From contig NZ_CP102287.1 of NCBI RefSeq assembly GCF_025151385.1, forward strand, positions 806,001 to 870,000: a stretch of 64,000 nt of DNA. Reading direction: 5' to 3'. Every line of letters starts with the position of its first letter. The stretch's first letter is position 1. Shown here piece after piece: positions 28,878-38,913 of the stretch. Both the position numbers and the translations under genes were made by a program. This DNA comes from Hoylesella buccalis ATCC 35310. GTDB lineage: Bacteria > Bacteroidota > Bacteroidia > Bacteroidales > Bacteroidaceae. The notes under the pieces were generated by a model that was not told the DNA's origin, searched no databases, and worked only from the letters and a program-made list of their open reading frames with translations.

Positions 28878-29351
28878 AAGGGGGCATGATATTCTCTAAC
28901 CACAGTATTTGTTTATTCATTGCCCTTTATACCATTATATTGTATCACGAATAAAAGGGAATATCACTTGGACTTTGTGCACCTTCAGGTATGATATTTT
29001 ATAGCCATTGCCACTTCATTTCTCCTCATATCCTCCTACAAACCGTCTGATAAAGTTAAATAATTGGTTGGTTGGTCGGTTGCGCTTTGAGGATTCTCGA
29101 AATACAGATTTTTTGATTATATTTTTGCAAGCAAGAAACGAGTCATTGACATTTTTCAGTTCAGTGATAATTTTAATTTGTCTAAATTATAAAACATGAA
29201 TGATCAATTTCTTGCAGGTGATTTATCATGCTTCGTGTTTTTAGGAGGCCTTTCTACTCTCAAATGTCAAGGCAATGGAGCTTTGGCATATAAAATTTAT
29301 CATTTATGTATAAAGTAGAAAGGGGTATCCATCCTACAACATGACACAAAT

Positions 29352-29429
29352 CATGATTTAGGCTTGGAAAGTGTCAGATACGTTTATTCATTAATAACAG
29401 AAATACGTAATAATATAAGCAAGAAATAA
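29352..29429 (+). pseudogene. Remnant of a second Gfo/Idh oxidoreductase C terminus
   Basis: In one frame this stretch encodes HDLGLESVRYVYSLITEIR and ends in a stop codon. It aligns with the C-terminal FGLESVKHVYSLMAEIK of the oxidoreductase gene at about 28159-28221. It must be the last part of a paralogous copy whose 5' portion is gone. The preceding 28878-29351 holds no intact gene; it contains a -7-like TATTTTTG at 29120 and a weak copy of the ECF-like motif at 29238. Confidence 0.75.
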
Positions 29430-29873
29430 CTTGTAATTACGTTTATATAAATATCAACATATAAAATCCTTGTAATTATGAAAAAAGTATTTTACAGCCT
29501 AATCCTTTTCTGTGGATTATCTGCATGTTCCTCTGAGAAGGTATTTCTTGAGCCATTAAGAATTTATGATGTTGCAAATTCTAATTGTAAGTTAAGCATC
29601 TCTCCGACAGATACACGTCCTGACTTCTATGCAGAAAACAATGCTATTCCAACAAAATTAAGTATAGAGTTGGACAAAGACGGTATAGCCCAGTGTCTAC
29701 TGGAAGATTTGAAAGCCAACTGTTCCGTAAGAAAGATTTATGTGAATATTGCTAATCAAGATAATCAGATAACCCTTATCGTGTACCATAATGTCCTTGA
29801 TGCACTTGCCGATTGCATTTGCAAATACGATGTTAGTTTTAAGATGAGTAAATTGTCGGCTGGTAATTATAAA

Positions 29874-31339
29874 CCCAAATCGGTCATTAGAAAAAGCTTC
29901 TTGTCATTTTCTAATAACCGCCATTAGAAAAACAGCATTGTATATGCTTGATCCATAAATATTTACTAACTTTACCACGAAAAAAGTATATACTCCAATG
30001 CGCGACTGTGACATAAAGTTCGTAAATAAGGAAATAACACCTTTTGGTGGTCTTTCCCTGTTCTTCAAAATGCTTGAGAAATGCCATTTTGAAGAGCATG
30101 TTATGCAAAGTGGTGTTCCGCTTCAAGGATCCAACCGTGGCTACGACCCGATCCAGTTAATATTGGGATTGTTTGCAGGTGTGTGGTGTGGCGCAAGTTG
30201 CTTTGGCCATCTTGACGTGGTACGTTATGACACTGCACTATGTGACCTGCTTGGGTGGAAACGCGGAGCGGACCATCGTGCATACCAGCGCTATCTCAAC
30301 AAATTCTCCCAAGCTATCAACCAGCGTGTTTTCGGAAATTTGTTCCGTTGGTTTTTCTCAGAGTTGAAGTTCGACAATTACACCTTGGACTTCGATTCGA
30401 CTGTGATGGTTCGTGAGGGAAACCAGGAGGGAGCAGCCAAAGGGTACAACCCCAAACGTCCTGGACGACTGTCGCACCATCCTCTTCTTGCATTCGTTTC
30501 CGATGTGAGGATGATAGCAAATTACTGGCTACGTCCTGGCAACACATCTGCAAGTACCAACTATCTGTCATTTCTTGAGGACACACTCTCAATACTTGAG
30601 GGCAAACGTGTCGGACTGGTCCGCATGGATAGTGGCTTCTTTGCAAAGGAAATACTTGACTATCTGGAAAACAAAGGGTTACACTATATCATAGCCTGCC
30701 GTTTCAATAACCGTATTAAGTACAGTCTTACCCATGAACGCAAATGGATAGAGCTGACAGACGGATTGGAAATATCCGAAACCATCTATCAGGCAAACAG
30801 TTGGGAGAAACCCAGACGCATTGTGATGGTCAGGCAAGAAATTGAGAAGCGCCCAAAAGCTGCGGGAAAGCAAATCAAGCAGATGGATCTTTTCGAGGAT
30901 GAGGAAGATTTCGGGAAATACCGATACAGCTGCTTCGTAACAGACCTTGACCTGCCAGCCAAGATCGTATATGACTCATATCGCGGAAGGGCGGATTCTG
31001 AGAACAGAATAAAGGAACTGAAGAATGATTTCTCCATTGATGATTTTGTCACACATAACTTCTGGGCAACAGAGGCATGCGGGAGTTTCATTGTAATGGC
31101 ATATAACTTTATGTCGTTGTTTAGACATGCGCTGATTAATTCCAACAAGAAGAAATTTCTGAAGACAATTCGGTACGAATTGCTATCAACGCCAGCCTAC
31201 TTGGGGAGAACAAAAGACAAGCATATCCTATATTTGGCCAGATCACTAAAAACACGACAATCATTCTTATCCATATGGAAAAAATTAAAGGATTTCTCTT
31301 TGCCGTACGACACAGAGAAATCCTAATGACCGATTTGGG
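29874..31339 (+). mobile_element. IS1380-family insertion sequence (intact)
   Basis: Perfect 17-bp terminal inverted repeats: CCCAAATCGGTCATTAG at 29874-29890 and its complement at 31323-31339. A 5-bp target duplication ATAAA flanks it (29869-29873 and 31340-31344). Total 1466 bp with one transposase. Perfect ends and an intact gene indicate a recent insertion. Confidence 0.93.
29998..31326 (+). CDS. IS1380-family transposase
   Basis: DDE transposase of 442 residues. The catalytic carboxylates are likely in YTLDFDSTV, VRMDSGFFAKE and the YRGRADSENRIKELKND region, a signature of the family. N-terminal residues (FGGLSLFFKMLEK) match IS1380 relatives common in Bacteroides. The stop codon lies inside the right inverted repeat zone. 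No frameshift or internal stop is seen. Confidence 0.92.
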   Translation: MRDCDIKFVNKEITPFGGLSLFFKMLEKCHFEEHVMQSGVPLQGSNRGYDPIQLILGLFAGVWCGASCFGHLDVVRYDTALCDLLGWKRGADHRAYQRYLNKFSQAINQRVFGNLFRWFFSELKFDNYTLDFDSTVMVREGNQEGAAKGYNPKRPGRLSHHPLLAFVSDVRMIANYWLRPGNTSASTNYLSFLEDTLSILEGKRVGLVRMDSGFFAKEILDYLENKGLHYIIACRFNNRIKYSLTHERKWIELTDGLEISETIYQANSWEKPRRIVMVRQEIEKRPKAAGKQIKQMDLFEDEEDFGKYRYSCFVTDLDLPAKIVYDSYRGRADSENRIKELKNDFSIDDFVTHNFWATEACGSFIVMAYNFMSLFRHALINSNKKKFLKTIRYELLSTPAYLGRTKDKHILYLARSLKTRQSFLSIWKKLKDFSLPYDTEKS

Positions 31340-31528
31340 ATAAACTTAAAGTTTACTTTGCCAGACCGAATATGAAATATGAAGAGTCTGATATAGCATT
31401 CAATGGGCTGCTCAATCTAACTCTGAATAAAAAGGAAAGAATAGTGCTTAAGTCTGAATTGAGTTTACCAGAGATTTGAAAAACTGATTGAATAGTAAAC
31501 AACAAAGACATAACATTTTAGGCGTAAT

Positions 31529-31571
31529 GGACATTTGGTAGGCTGAAAAAACTCCAGATGTCCTTTATTTA
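31529..31571 (+). terminator. Probable terminator after lipoprotein 2
   Basis: GGACATTTGG pairs with CCAGATGTCC (one G-U pair), followed by TTTATTTATT. The stretch 31480-31998 otherwise holds no convincing gene. Just before it, 31483-31499 repeats the 17 bases found at the end of lipoprotein 1 (28786-28802), another trace of local duplication. Confidence 0.6.
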
Positions 31572-31997
31572 TTACCTTTGTTGCATTTGAGAACCTATGA
31601 ATACATTTGCCTTTTTTCATTGTTTTAGCCATGCTCTAAAGGAGGCTTATATGACATTTGCTATTCGCCAGAAATCCTTTGCAACTGCTTCCACTATTTA
31701 CAGATAAAGATCCTATGTACTTATTTCGCTCATTATAAATTTATACTTGTATTTTTTGAGTATCAGGGATATCAATAAAATTCACCAGCTGTTACTAGTA
31801 GACTAGGATATTGTCATTATGACTTTAAGCATTTGGCATATTGCAAACTACGTACGAACTTAATAATCTAGCTGATAGACTGATTTAAAGATCCTATAGT
31901 ATAAGAGATTGCAAGTAATGTATCAAGTGTCATAGTACCTTCTTATCCCTAACTTGCGTAATAATGGCATATATTAGATCAGAATCTAACGTCGTTG

Positions 31998-34900
31998 TTA
32001 TTGCACAATCACCATCAATTGCCTATCCCTATTCAATACAATATCATGACCATATTCATTAAGATACTCATGCTGTTGCTCTCTCCATTCTCTCAATTCC
32101 GAACTTTTCACCCCAACAGACGAAAGTAATGAATAGATGGCCACCCTAATTCTTGAGTCCTCGGTATGCATAAGTTCTTCATAAAGCACATCTGCTGTTG
32201 CTTTATCACGTTTCAATCTTAATGTCAAAGGAGTGATAATCATCCGATAAACAAATGTATCTTGAAGCTCAGTTAAGTAGTATTTTAAATTTTCAAAAAC
32301 CTTGTTTTTATCTATCATTGAGAATATAAAGTTGTAAAAAGCATAATCATTGCTCAAATCATATTTGTTCTCCTTATATTCGTCAAATATATCTTTTAGC
32401 TTCTCCACGTTGGTGTTGAGTGAACAGTTGAGCGATACACGGTTAAAAGAATTATTACGCCATTTCCATTCATCCAACTTCAATAGATTCTTAATATCTT
32501 CATCTTTATCAAATTCTACGGCAATGATTTGAGCCACAGTTGCAGACATTTCATTATTTGTATTATCAATATGGCTTATCACTAATTCTTTCAATAACGA
32601 TTTTTGTCTCCCGACTTTTTTTAAGAACAACAGAATATTTGCATCATCTATTTTTACTTTATTCTCTATAAGATATTTTACAATGATGTTTGCTGCCTTC
32701 GAGGTAGGATTAACATATTTCGAGAAGAAAACAATATACGAATAAATACCCTTATCATCTCTGACAATCTTCTTCAGATTGGCCATATCATTTGCAAGCA
32801 AATAATCTGCTTCATCTGCAATGGTCTTCTCCACATATGGACTATCATTGTAAAAGGCATGAAACTGAGCAAACTCGTATTCTTTACCCCCTGTTCGTAA
32901 ATCAATCTGCACATATTCATCAAGTTTATGGTACATCAGGTAAATACAGAATCGCATTTTGTAAGTATATTCTGTCGTGACCTGTGACGTGATGAACACC
33001 TTTTCTGCAATCTTAAACACATCAGCGTCTCTTCCTTTTCTTTTCAAGTGTTCTACTAAGCACAAAACTGTATCACATAGGACATATGCATTACCCTCCT
33101 GTTGGAATAAGTGTAATATTTCTTCTATGCGCTCGTCCATACTCGACAAGTTAGAAATTTTGTGTATCATCATCAGCCTCAAACGTGTATCCATGTGATA
33201 CCACTTTTTAAGCATTCTGGAGGCCAACTCAGAACCATGATATTTTGCTATAATCTGCCCAGCAAATCTATAGTCGTCAGAATAATAATTCTGAAGGTAC
33301 TCTCTGACATCCTTACGCTCTGAATAGTTCTGTATAATGGCTTCCAGTATGCCCCATTTTGAGCCGAGAATATGATCACTCATAGAGATTTCTCCATTGA
33401 GTATCCGGGGTATGTATCTTTCTGCAAATTTCTCCTTATAATGTCCTATATACACAGACACTGCACGGTCTTTCATTATACCCTTATTTACATCATTGAT
33501 ACATTTATCTAGATACGCCATAATCCGTTCGTCATTGCCTTGGTATATTTCATAAGCATATCCTGCTATCCACGAAGATTGGTCTAACGGCATCTCATCC
33601 AGACATTGTTGCAGTATTTTTATAACATCAGCATCTTGTCCCCAGTTTTTGATGAGAGGATGGACAACAATATGCTGATAACTTTTCATATCCTCTAATG
33701 CTTCAAGAAGTTTAGTCTTGATTCGAGAATCGTTAACAATGGTATTTACAATGAGAGACTCAATACCCCATTTAAAATGCTTTTTGTCCCTATTGACAGC
33801 CCATTCGGTTATCACTTGAAGCAAATCTGGAGATAGTTCTTGTCTTTGAATAATTTTCCACAATTCATAGCTATTTCCAAAATTAAAAGAATATTCCTTA
33901 TTAAGTTCTTCCTTAATGGCCTTGATAACATTTGGATGATTTATCCAACATGTCAGCAGGTAATTCCATGCTATACCCTTGTTAATATTACCTCGTCCTT
34001 CGTAGAATGCACTAACTGACTTTAGAGCCTTTTGCATGACTGCATCGTCTTGTGGAAAATATTGCTGCAATAATCGGTTAGCTTCCTCTTGAATTGAAAA
34101 TGGTAGTTCTGTAACCAATTCAAGGATTTCATCAGATGAAACGGGCCTACCTGTAAATAAAGCAAACTCAATTTGATAAAAGTGAGTAAAGATGTCACAC
34201 GCCACTACTTTTCGTACTAGCTCGTTTTCCTTATCTATATCTATCCCGTCTACAATAACACTTCTGATGAAGAAGGCTACCACTTCTGGCAATGTTGATG
34301 GTATTATATATGAATTAACCATCTCCAGCAACTTTTCGTCGCTAGCGATATGACCCCTAATTACCTTAGATGCGAGTATTTTGTTGTTCACATCACCATT
34401 TATAACAGTCAAAACAATAAACTGGCGATCCTCTTCTGTCAAATCAGCCACTTGTGCCAACCCCGATAGCCTGATGTCATGATATACGGAAGTTGAAGGA
34501 ATATATCTGGATATAAAGTCTTCAATGCGATCTTGTAATGAGGTATTATACAAACCATCAAGCAGAATTTCCAGTAAATCATGTTTGATGTCATAATCAG
34601 ATTCCCACTCAATCCTTTGTATGTATTCTTCTATTTCTTTTAGTAAGAAATGTTTGGGTGCCTTCGTAGATCTTACCAAAACCTCTAATTTCAATTTATA
34701 TAAATAATAATCCCTATAATCGTTTGCCTTTATAGGTTTTAAGATATTGTACAAACCTACAAAAGCTGATGCTGGCATCATTTCGAAAAGGAAGAGAACA
34801 ACCTGGTGTAGCCCGGCATCCGAAACTTTATCTCGGAGAAAAACTTTAGCCCTCTCTATATCTACCGAAAGGTATTTAGCAGTCATAAATTCCTGTAGTT

Positions 34901-36881
34901 GCCTATTGATGAAGGAAATGCGAGAACCTATCCTTTCCTCTATAACACCAAGTTGATGTGTATTATGCCTGAATAAATCATCAACAATATGCGCATTAAT
35001 CAGTTCTTGCCCTGATGTCTGACTATTCAGGTATTGGTTAAGCAGTATTTCTGCCTGAGTCTTATCCATGCTGCCATCATTGTAATAGTCAAACATTTCT
35101 TTTGAGAGGATTCCAAGCATCATTTTGTTGCTTGTGTAGTCAAATGCCCCAGAATAGTCGTAAGCCTGATACTTGCGTGAAAGTTGATGCTTGACAAACA
35201 ATTGTTCCATTATACAATTCATGGCCGCAATATTGTTGTGAGGAAGTTCGTTACCCTGTAGATATTGCCCAATAAGGATGGTCAGTAGCATGGGGTTCTC
35301 TTTCATTCGATCAATATCTTGTAATGACCTCAACTTAGCAGATAGGAACTCTACTGTGCTCTTTATTTCACGAATCACTCCATTATAATGATTTACGCAT
35401 TTCTTCACAAGTTCATCCTGCTGTAGCGCAGACAATGGTGCGATTGTATATGTGTCGCTTGTACTGAAAGGGGAATTGATATTCGCAATGCCATATTCCC
35501 TGCTTGAAAAAATGGCGAGTAAATTATCAGCCTCTGTCTCTGCCTTTACTTTTCGGATAATTCTGTCTGCTTGTAGGGGGGCCTCACTCCATTCATCTAT
35601 TCCATCAGCTATTAGCAGTATCTTCTGCTGCTCAAATGCATATTCTAGATAATAGCTGTTTTTCTCCCATAACTTGTTTTCTTGAAGCCAATCTCGAACA
35701 ATACTCTTTATATCACTATCGCAATTCCTTGCCATATATGAAAATGGCATCCATACAGGCAAGTAGCCGTCATAGGCATTCATTTTTCCTTTTAGCAGTT
35801 GCAAGGTAAGATACTTTAGCAAAGAAGATTTGCCCGAGCCAGGGCCTCCTACAATGAGTAATATATTACTGCTGGGATTTAATATAGTTGATGCAGGAAT
35901 TCTAATTTCCCTATTGCTTGTTTTATTCAGCTGGTTATAAAACTCTTTCAGATATTGCTCACTATATTCCTGGATCTCACTACTTTTTATATAGAGATTT
36001 GTAGGATCAACTTCAATAGGTTTCTCCTCTGTTTTCCCTTGGTCATCAGAATACAAGTTTTGTACTTCATCAATAAAATCAGGCATTATAAATCTTGCCT
36101 CAAGAGGGAACCGCGTATTATTATGGTTAACCAGTATAGAATCATTGACATCACGGAATACACTGTCGTAAACAACGCTCATTGCTTGTTTACACTGTGT
36201 TATATTAATAAAATTAAGCGATTTCCATTTTCGTACAATTAACTGTGATTTAATCTTTTCCTCTAATTCCTGTGTAATCTTTACATTGTGAAACTCACCA
36301 TTCGTCACAGCATATTTCCATAACATACCATACATTAATGGTTGGTTCTGGGCAAAAACGCCACCACCTGACATTCCATGCAGACTGTCCATATTATCTA
36401 CATGTGAAGTGATATTAACCAGATTTACTTTGCTATCTACACACATACAATCCAGTCTAGTAATTATGTCTTGCGCCTCGCCTGAAACCCCATAGAGTTG
36501 CATGGATTTTTCTTCAATGAGGTCATCTGCCAAGAAGAAAGGAGTAAAATGCTTTTCGCTCTTATCAATCCTAATGATAAGAAAATCTTCACCAATAGGA
36601 AGTAAAGAATTCGCGATATTGCCTTTTGTAATGGTCTTATAGGTTATAAAATGACCATCCTCAAACACATCTATTTCGATGGTTTCTATTTTATCAAGAA
36701 CAGCATTTAACGCCTTTTTCCGATCATATTTAAGAATATGCTGAGCCGTAAAGACATAATCGTACCCTTCAGCCACATCCAAAGGGTAGAGGACTCCACT
36801 TCCTCGAAACTGGAGCCCCCTACTCTTGATGTCCGCCTTTATCTTAACACAATTACTGCGTATGTCAAAAAACGAATTCAT
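31998..36881 (-). CDS. Trypsin-like protease-NACHT STAND protein (putative antiphage sensor)
   Basis: Protein of 1627 residues. Residues about 20-215 form a chymotrypsin-like serine protease: His48 in FTAQHIL, an acidic residue at Asp99 or Asp106, and Ser171 in HGMSGGGVF. The NACHT NTPase follows, with Walker A GGPGSGKS at 345-352 and Walker B LLIADGIDE at 422-430. From about 650 to the end the protein is a long alpha-helical repeat region that would act as the sensor. This order (effector, NTPase, sensor) is that of STAND defence proteins such as Avs and bNACHT. The start overlaps the upstream MBL gene by 17 bases. The composition is more AT-rich than the surrounding core genes. Confidence 0.85.
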   Translation of the reverse strand: MNSFFDIRSNCVKIKADIKSRGLQFRGSGVLYPLDVAEGYDYVFTAQHILKYDRKKALNAVLDKIETIEIDVFEDGHFITYKTITKGNIANSLLPIGEDFLIIRIDKSEKHFTPFFLADDLIEEKSMQLYGVSGEAQDIITRLDCMCVDSKVNLVNITSHVDNMDSLHGMSGGGVFAQNQPLMYGMLWKYAVTNGEFHNVKITQELEEKIKSQLIVRKWKSLNFINITQCKQAMSVVYDSVFRDVNDSILVNHNNTRFPLEARFIMPDFIDEVQNLYSDDQGKTEEKPIEVDPTNLYIKSSEIQEYSEQYLKEFYNQLNKTSNREIRIPASTILNPSSNILLIVGGPGSGKSSLLKYLTLQLLKGKMNAYDGYLPVWMPFSYMARNCDSDIKSIVRDWLQENKLWEKNSYYLEYAFEQQKILLIADGIDEWSEAPLQADRIIRKVKAETEADNLLAIFSSREYGIANINSPFSTSDTYTIAPLSALQQDELVKKCVNHYNGVIREIKSTVEFLSAKLRSLQDIDRMKENPMLLTILIGQYLQGNELPHNNIAAMNCIMEQLFVKHQLSRKYQAYDYSGAFDYTSNKMMLGILSKEMFDYYNDGSMDKTQAEILLNQYLNSQTSGQELINAHIVDDLFRHNTHQLGVIEERIGSRISFINRQLQEFMTAKYLSVDIERAKVFLRDKVSDAGLHQVVLFLFEMMPASAFVGLYNILKPIKANDYRDYYLYKLKLEVLVRSTKAPKHFLLKEIEEYIQRIEWESDYDIKHDLLEILLDGLYNTSLQDRIEDFISRYIPSTSVYHDIRLSGLAQVADLTEEDRQFIVLTVINGDVNNKILASKVIRGHIASDEKLLEMVNSYIIPSTLPEVVAFFIRSVIVDGIDIDKENELVRKVVACDIFTHFYQIEFALFTGRPVSSDEILELVTELPFSIQEEANRLLQQYFPQDDAVMQKALKSVSAFYEGRGNINKGIAWNYLLTCWINHPNVIKAIKEELNKEYSFNFGNSYELWKIIQRQELSPDLLQVITEWAVNRDKKHFKWGIESLIVNTIVNDSRIKTKLLEALEDMKSYQHIVVHPLIKNWGQDADVIKILQQCLDEMPLDQSSWIAGYAYEIYQGNDERIMAYLDKCINDVNKGIMKDRAVSVYIGHYKEKFAERYIPRILNGEISMSDHILGSKWGILEAIIQNYSERKDVREYLQNYYSDDYRFAGQIIAKYHGSELASRMLKKWYHMDTRLRLMMIHKISNLSSMDERIEEILHLFQQEGNAYVLCDTVLCLVEHLKRKGRDADVFKIAEKVFITSQVTTEYTYKMRFCIYLMYHKLDEYVQIDLRTGGKEYEFAQFHAFYNDSPYVEKTIADEADYLLANDMANLKKIVRDDKGIYSYIVFFSKYVNPTSKAANIIVKYLIENKVKIDDANILLFLKKVGRQKSLLKELVISHIDNTNNEMSATVAQIIAVEFDKDEDIKNLLKLDEWKWRNNSFNRVSLNCSLNTNVEKLKDIFDEYKENKYDLSNDYAFYNFIFSMIDKNKVFENLKYYLTELQDTFVYRMIITPLTLRLKRDKATADVLYEELMHTEDSRIRVAIYSLLSSVGVKSSELREWREQQHEYLNEYGHDIVLNRDRQLMVIVQ

Positions 36882-37830
36882 TACAAACGTTGAGATTAAT
36901 ATTATTTTCCATCAACTCATCTGCTGTTATTCCAAGCACATCAAGAGAATCTTGATAGTTAAAGTAGACGTTGATTGCCTTATCTGCACATTTTCTGTAG
37001 CGAAGAAGCTTGGCAATGGTCTCTTTATTTGGGAAACGATATTTCTTATTCTTCTTAGTTGAAATAATGAAGTCTGAACATGTAACCGCGTCAAGGATGT
37101 TTTTAGTGACGTTTCGTGTACTTCCATGATGGGGAAGTTTCATAAAATCCAGTTTAAGAGGTGTACCATTGGTGTTATTATAATACAGAAGCGCATCATA
37201 TAGCTCCTTGGGGGTACTATCACCAGGTAGCAACAACTTCTTGCCTTCACATTCAACTAGAATTATAATTGACTGGCTATTGGGACCTCCTTCATCCATA
37301 TCGTCATCATCAACATTATCTATCAAGGTCCTTAAATTTACATGCCAATCTTCTGGATAAACTCCAAGTTCATCAGGATTGTTTGGCTTATATTCATCAG
37401 CCACATCATGATCAGGTGCCAGTACACGCAGTTTCATATCCCCAACCTCTATCGTAGAGTCAAGCAATTCGGAAATGTTGTTATTCCAGCACACACCATC
37501 TATTCCAAGAAGAAGTGATGCCAACTCATTTCCTTCGGCAACAGAGTATTCATCTGTCTCTTCTTTCTTGGGGAAGTTGAACCAAACTTGTTTCAGCCTA
37601 TGTGACTCCCCATTTTCTTTCATATGTTTAACCAATGCTATGATGCCAGCTATGTGGTCAGAGTCGATATGAGTCACCACAAGCAGGTCAATAATCTCAT
37701 CTAGTGGTATTTTGTCATATCTAGTCCTAATGGCTATTGTAGATTTCCCACCATCAATCACAACATTTTTCTTATTGTGACTAATCCAAATACTATCACC
37801 TGTTCCCGCTTGTAGTATCTCTATGCGCAT
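36865..37830 (-). CDS. MBL-fold hydrolase (ComEC/Rec2-like), partner of the NACHT protein
   Basis: Metallo-beta-lactamase fold protein of 321 residues without a membrane segment. The metal site HxDxDH is complete (His54, Asp56, Asp58, His59 in THIDSDHIAG). LLPGDS and LPHHGSTRN supply the later metal ligands. These motifs resemble the ComEC C-terminal domain, which suggests a nuclease or phosphodiesterase. Its stop codon lies inside the NACHT gene start, so the two are one transcript. MBL-fold accessory genes have been reported beside some STAND defence systems. Confidence 0.85.
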   Translation of the reverse strand: MRIEILQAGTGDSIWISHNKKNVVIDGGKSTIAIRTRYDKIPLDEIIDLLVVTHIDSDHIAGIIALVKHMKENGESHRLKQVWFNFPKKEETDEYSVAEGNELASLLLGIDGVCWNNNISELLDSTIEVGDMKLRVLAPDHDVADEYKPNNPDELGVYPEDWHVNLRTLIDNVDDDDMDEGGPNSQSIIILVECEGKKLLLPGDSTPKELYDALLYYNNTNGTPLKLDFMKLPHHGSTRNVTKNILDAVTCSDFIISTKKNKKYRFPNKETIAKLLRYRKCADKAINVYFNYQDSLDVLGITADELMENNINLNVCNEFVF

Positions 37831-37949
37831 CTTTTATGTTAACGTGAGTTCAACTATTATAGGTCTTTATAAAGTTGGTAACTAGCAAAAATTATTGTAA
37901 CTCTGAAATACAAAGAATTACAAGCAAAAATCACTTTGATTACTGAAGA

Positions 37950-37957
37950 CAAAGTTA
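37950..37957 (-). promoter_or_regulatory. Possible promoter of the MBL-NACHT operon
   Basis: TAACTTTG on the minus strand fits the -7 consensus, giving a leader of about 110 nt. No clear -33 box. The stretch 37831-38063 holds no other feature. Confidence 0.4.
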
Positions 37958-38063
37958 CGGAAATATTCTGTATTGGCAGATGATTCTGCAAGTTTTTTAA
38001 TACAATGATGGCGAAATATATGCTAAAATCGGCCAATAAGAAACAATACCATGTAATTCTACG

Positions 38064-38800
38064 ATGTCTAAGGCAGAAGTCATGCTGAATATGATAATCT
38101 TTCACGACTCAGGCTATCGTTACCAAAAGCATTTCTATCTTGAAAAGGTTCGCAAAGCACCTACGCCATCTGGTTCCAGATGTTGTCTCGTATAGTCGCT
38201 TTTTCGGACTGGAAAAGGAGGTTGCCGTCCCTTTAGCCTTGTTATCAAGAAGATACTTTTGGGAAAATGCACAAGCATAAGTTTGTTAACAGTACATCAC
38301 TTCGCATTTGTAGAAACCAAAGAATATACATTCATAAAATTTTCAGAGGTGTTGTTAAAAGAGGAAAATACTCCATGGGCTGTTTCTATGGATTCAAGCT
38401 GCATTTGATCTGCAATGAGAGAGGAGAAGTTCTAAATTTCATGATTACTCGCAGTGACGCCGAAGACTGTAGACATTTGAAATACAAGTCTTTGTGAAAT
38501 TCATTTATGGCAAGTTAGTAGGTGATATGGGATATGCCAACAGGAACCTTTTCCAAAGGCTTTTCGTTGATGGCATACTGCTTATTCTCAAGTTGAAAAG
38601 CAACATGAGAGGAACACTGATGAGCATCTCTGACAAACAGCTGCTCAGAAAGAGGGCTATCATTGAGTCTTTGAATGATAAACTGAAGAATATCGCATAG
38701 GTAGAACACCCTATTCATCAGCCATTCAATAGTTTTTTGTCAATTTATTGGGAGCTATTGCTGCCTATAGTCTATTTCCAAAGAAGCCGTGTATTAATGT
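38064..38800 (+). pseudogene. Degenerate IS982-family transposase
   Basis: Successive frames carry conserved IS982 pieces: MSKAEVMLNMIIFHDSGYR (from 38064), then LRICRNQRIYIHK and GFKLHLICNERGEVLNF (38267-38497), then GDMGYANRNLFQRLF and LLRKRAIIESLNDKLKNIA (38494-38700). Frames break near 38160 and 38490. A TAG at 38698 replaces what is a Gln codon in relatives, and the C-terminal LLGAIAAYSLFPKKP follows in degraded form. No terminal inverted repeats are evident. It is dead, and only marks past IS activity in the island. Confidence 0.8.
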
Positions 38801-38864
38801 ACAAAGGACTTTAGATACACAGTTTACTTTATTCTAAATTCTTCGAATTCACGTTATTTATACA

Positions 38865-38913
38865 AGCCATCTAATAAGTCTCATATGAACTTGTTAGATG
38901 GCTCTTAATTTTT
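38865..38913 (+). terminator. Strong hairpin between IS982 remnant and excision genes
   Basis: AGCCATCTAATAAG (38865-38878) pairs with CTTGTTAGATGGCT (38890-38903) over 14 bp with one mismatch, followed on the plus strand by CTTAATTTTT. It lies just before the stop of the leftward HTH gene. Confidence 0.55.

Larger units (their letters stand above)
29478..31479 (+). pseudogene. Putative lipoprotein 2, split by an IS1380 insertion
   Basis: The 5' part (29478-29873, 132 codons) starts with a lipoprotein signal peptide (LFCGLSAC, Cys at residue 17). The frame then runs into the IS end, adding 17 foreign residues. When the IS and one copy of the 5-bp duplication are removed, the frame continues from 31345 (LKVYFARPNMKYEESD) to a TGA at 31477, restoring a protein of 176 residues. 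The central motif CICKYDVSFKMSKLSAGNY is typical of small Bacteroidota lipoproteins. Like lipoprotein 1 it follows an oxidoreductase tail, so the locus seems to be a duplicated unit. Confidence 0.8.

Noticed and set aside
29008..29199. Open frame of 63 codons after the radical SAM operon terminator
   Set aside because: Contains a -7-like element, has no family resemblance and lies in the zone of duplicated remnants.
31597..31707. Short frame of 36 codons preceded by -7-like sequences
   Set aside because: Too short, no ribosome-binding or family support, and the region is a degraded intergenic stretch.
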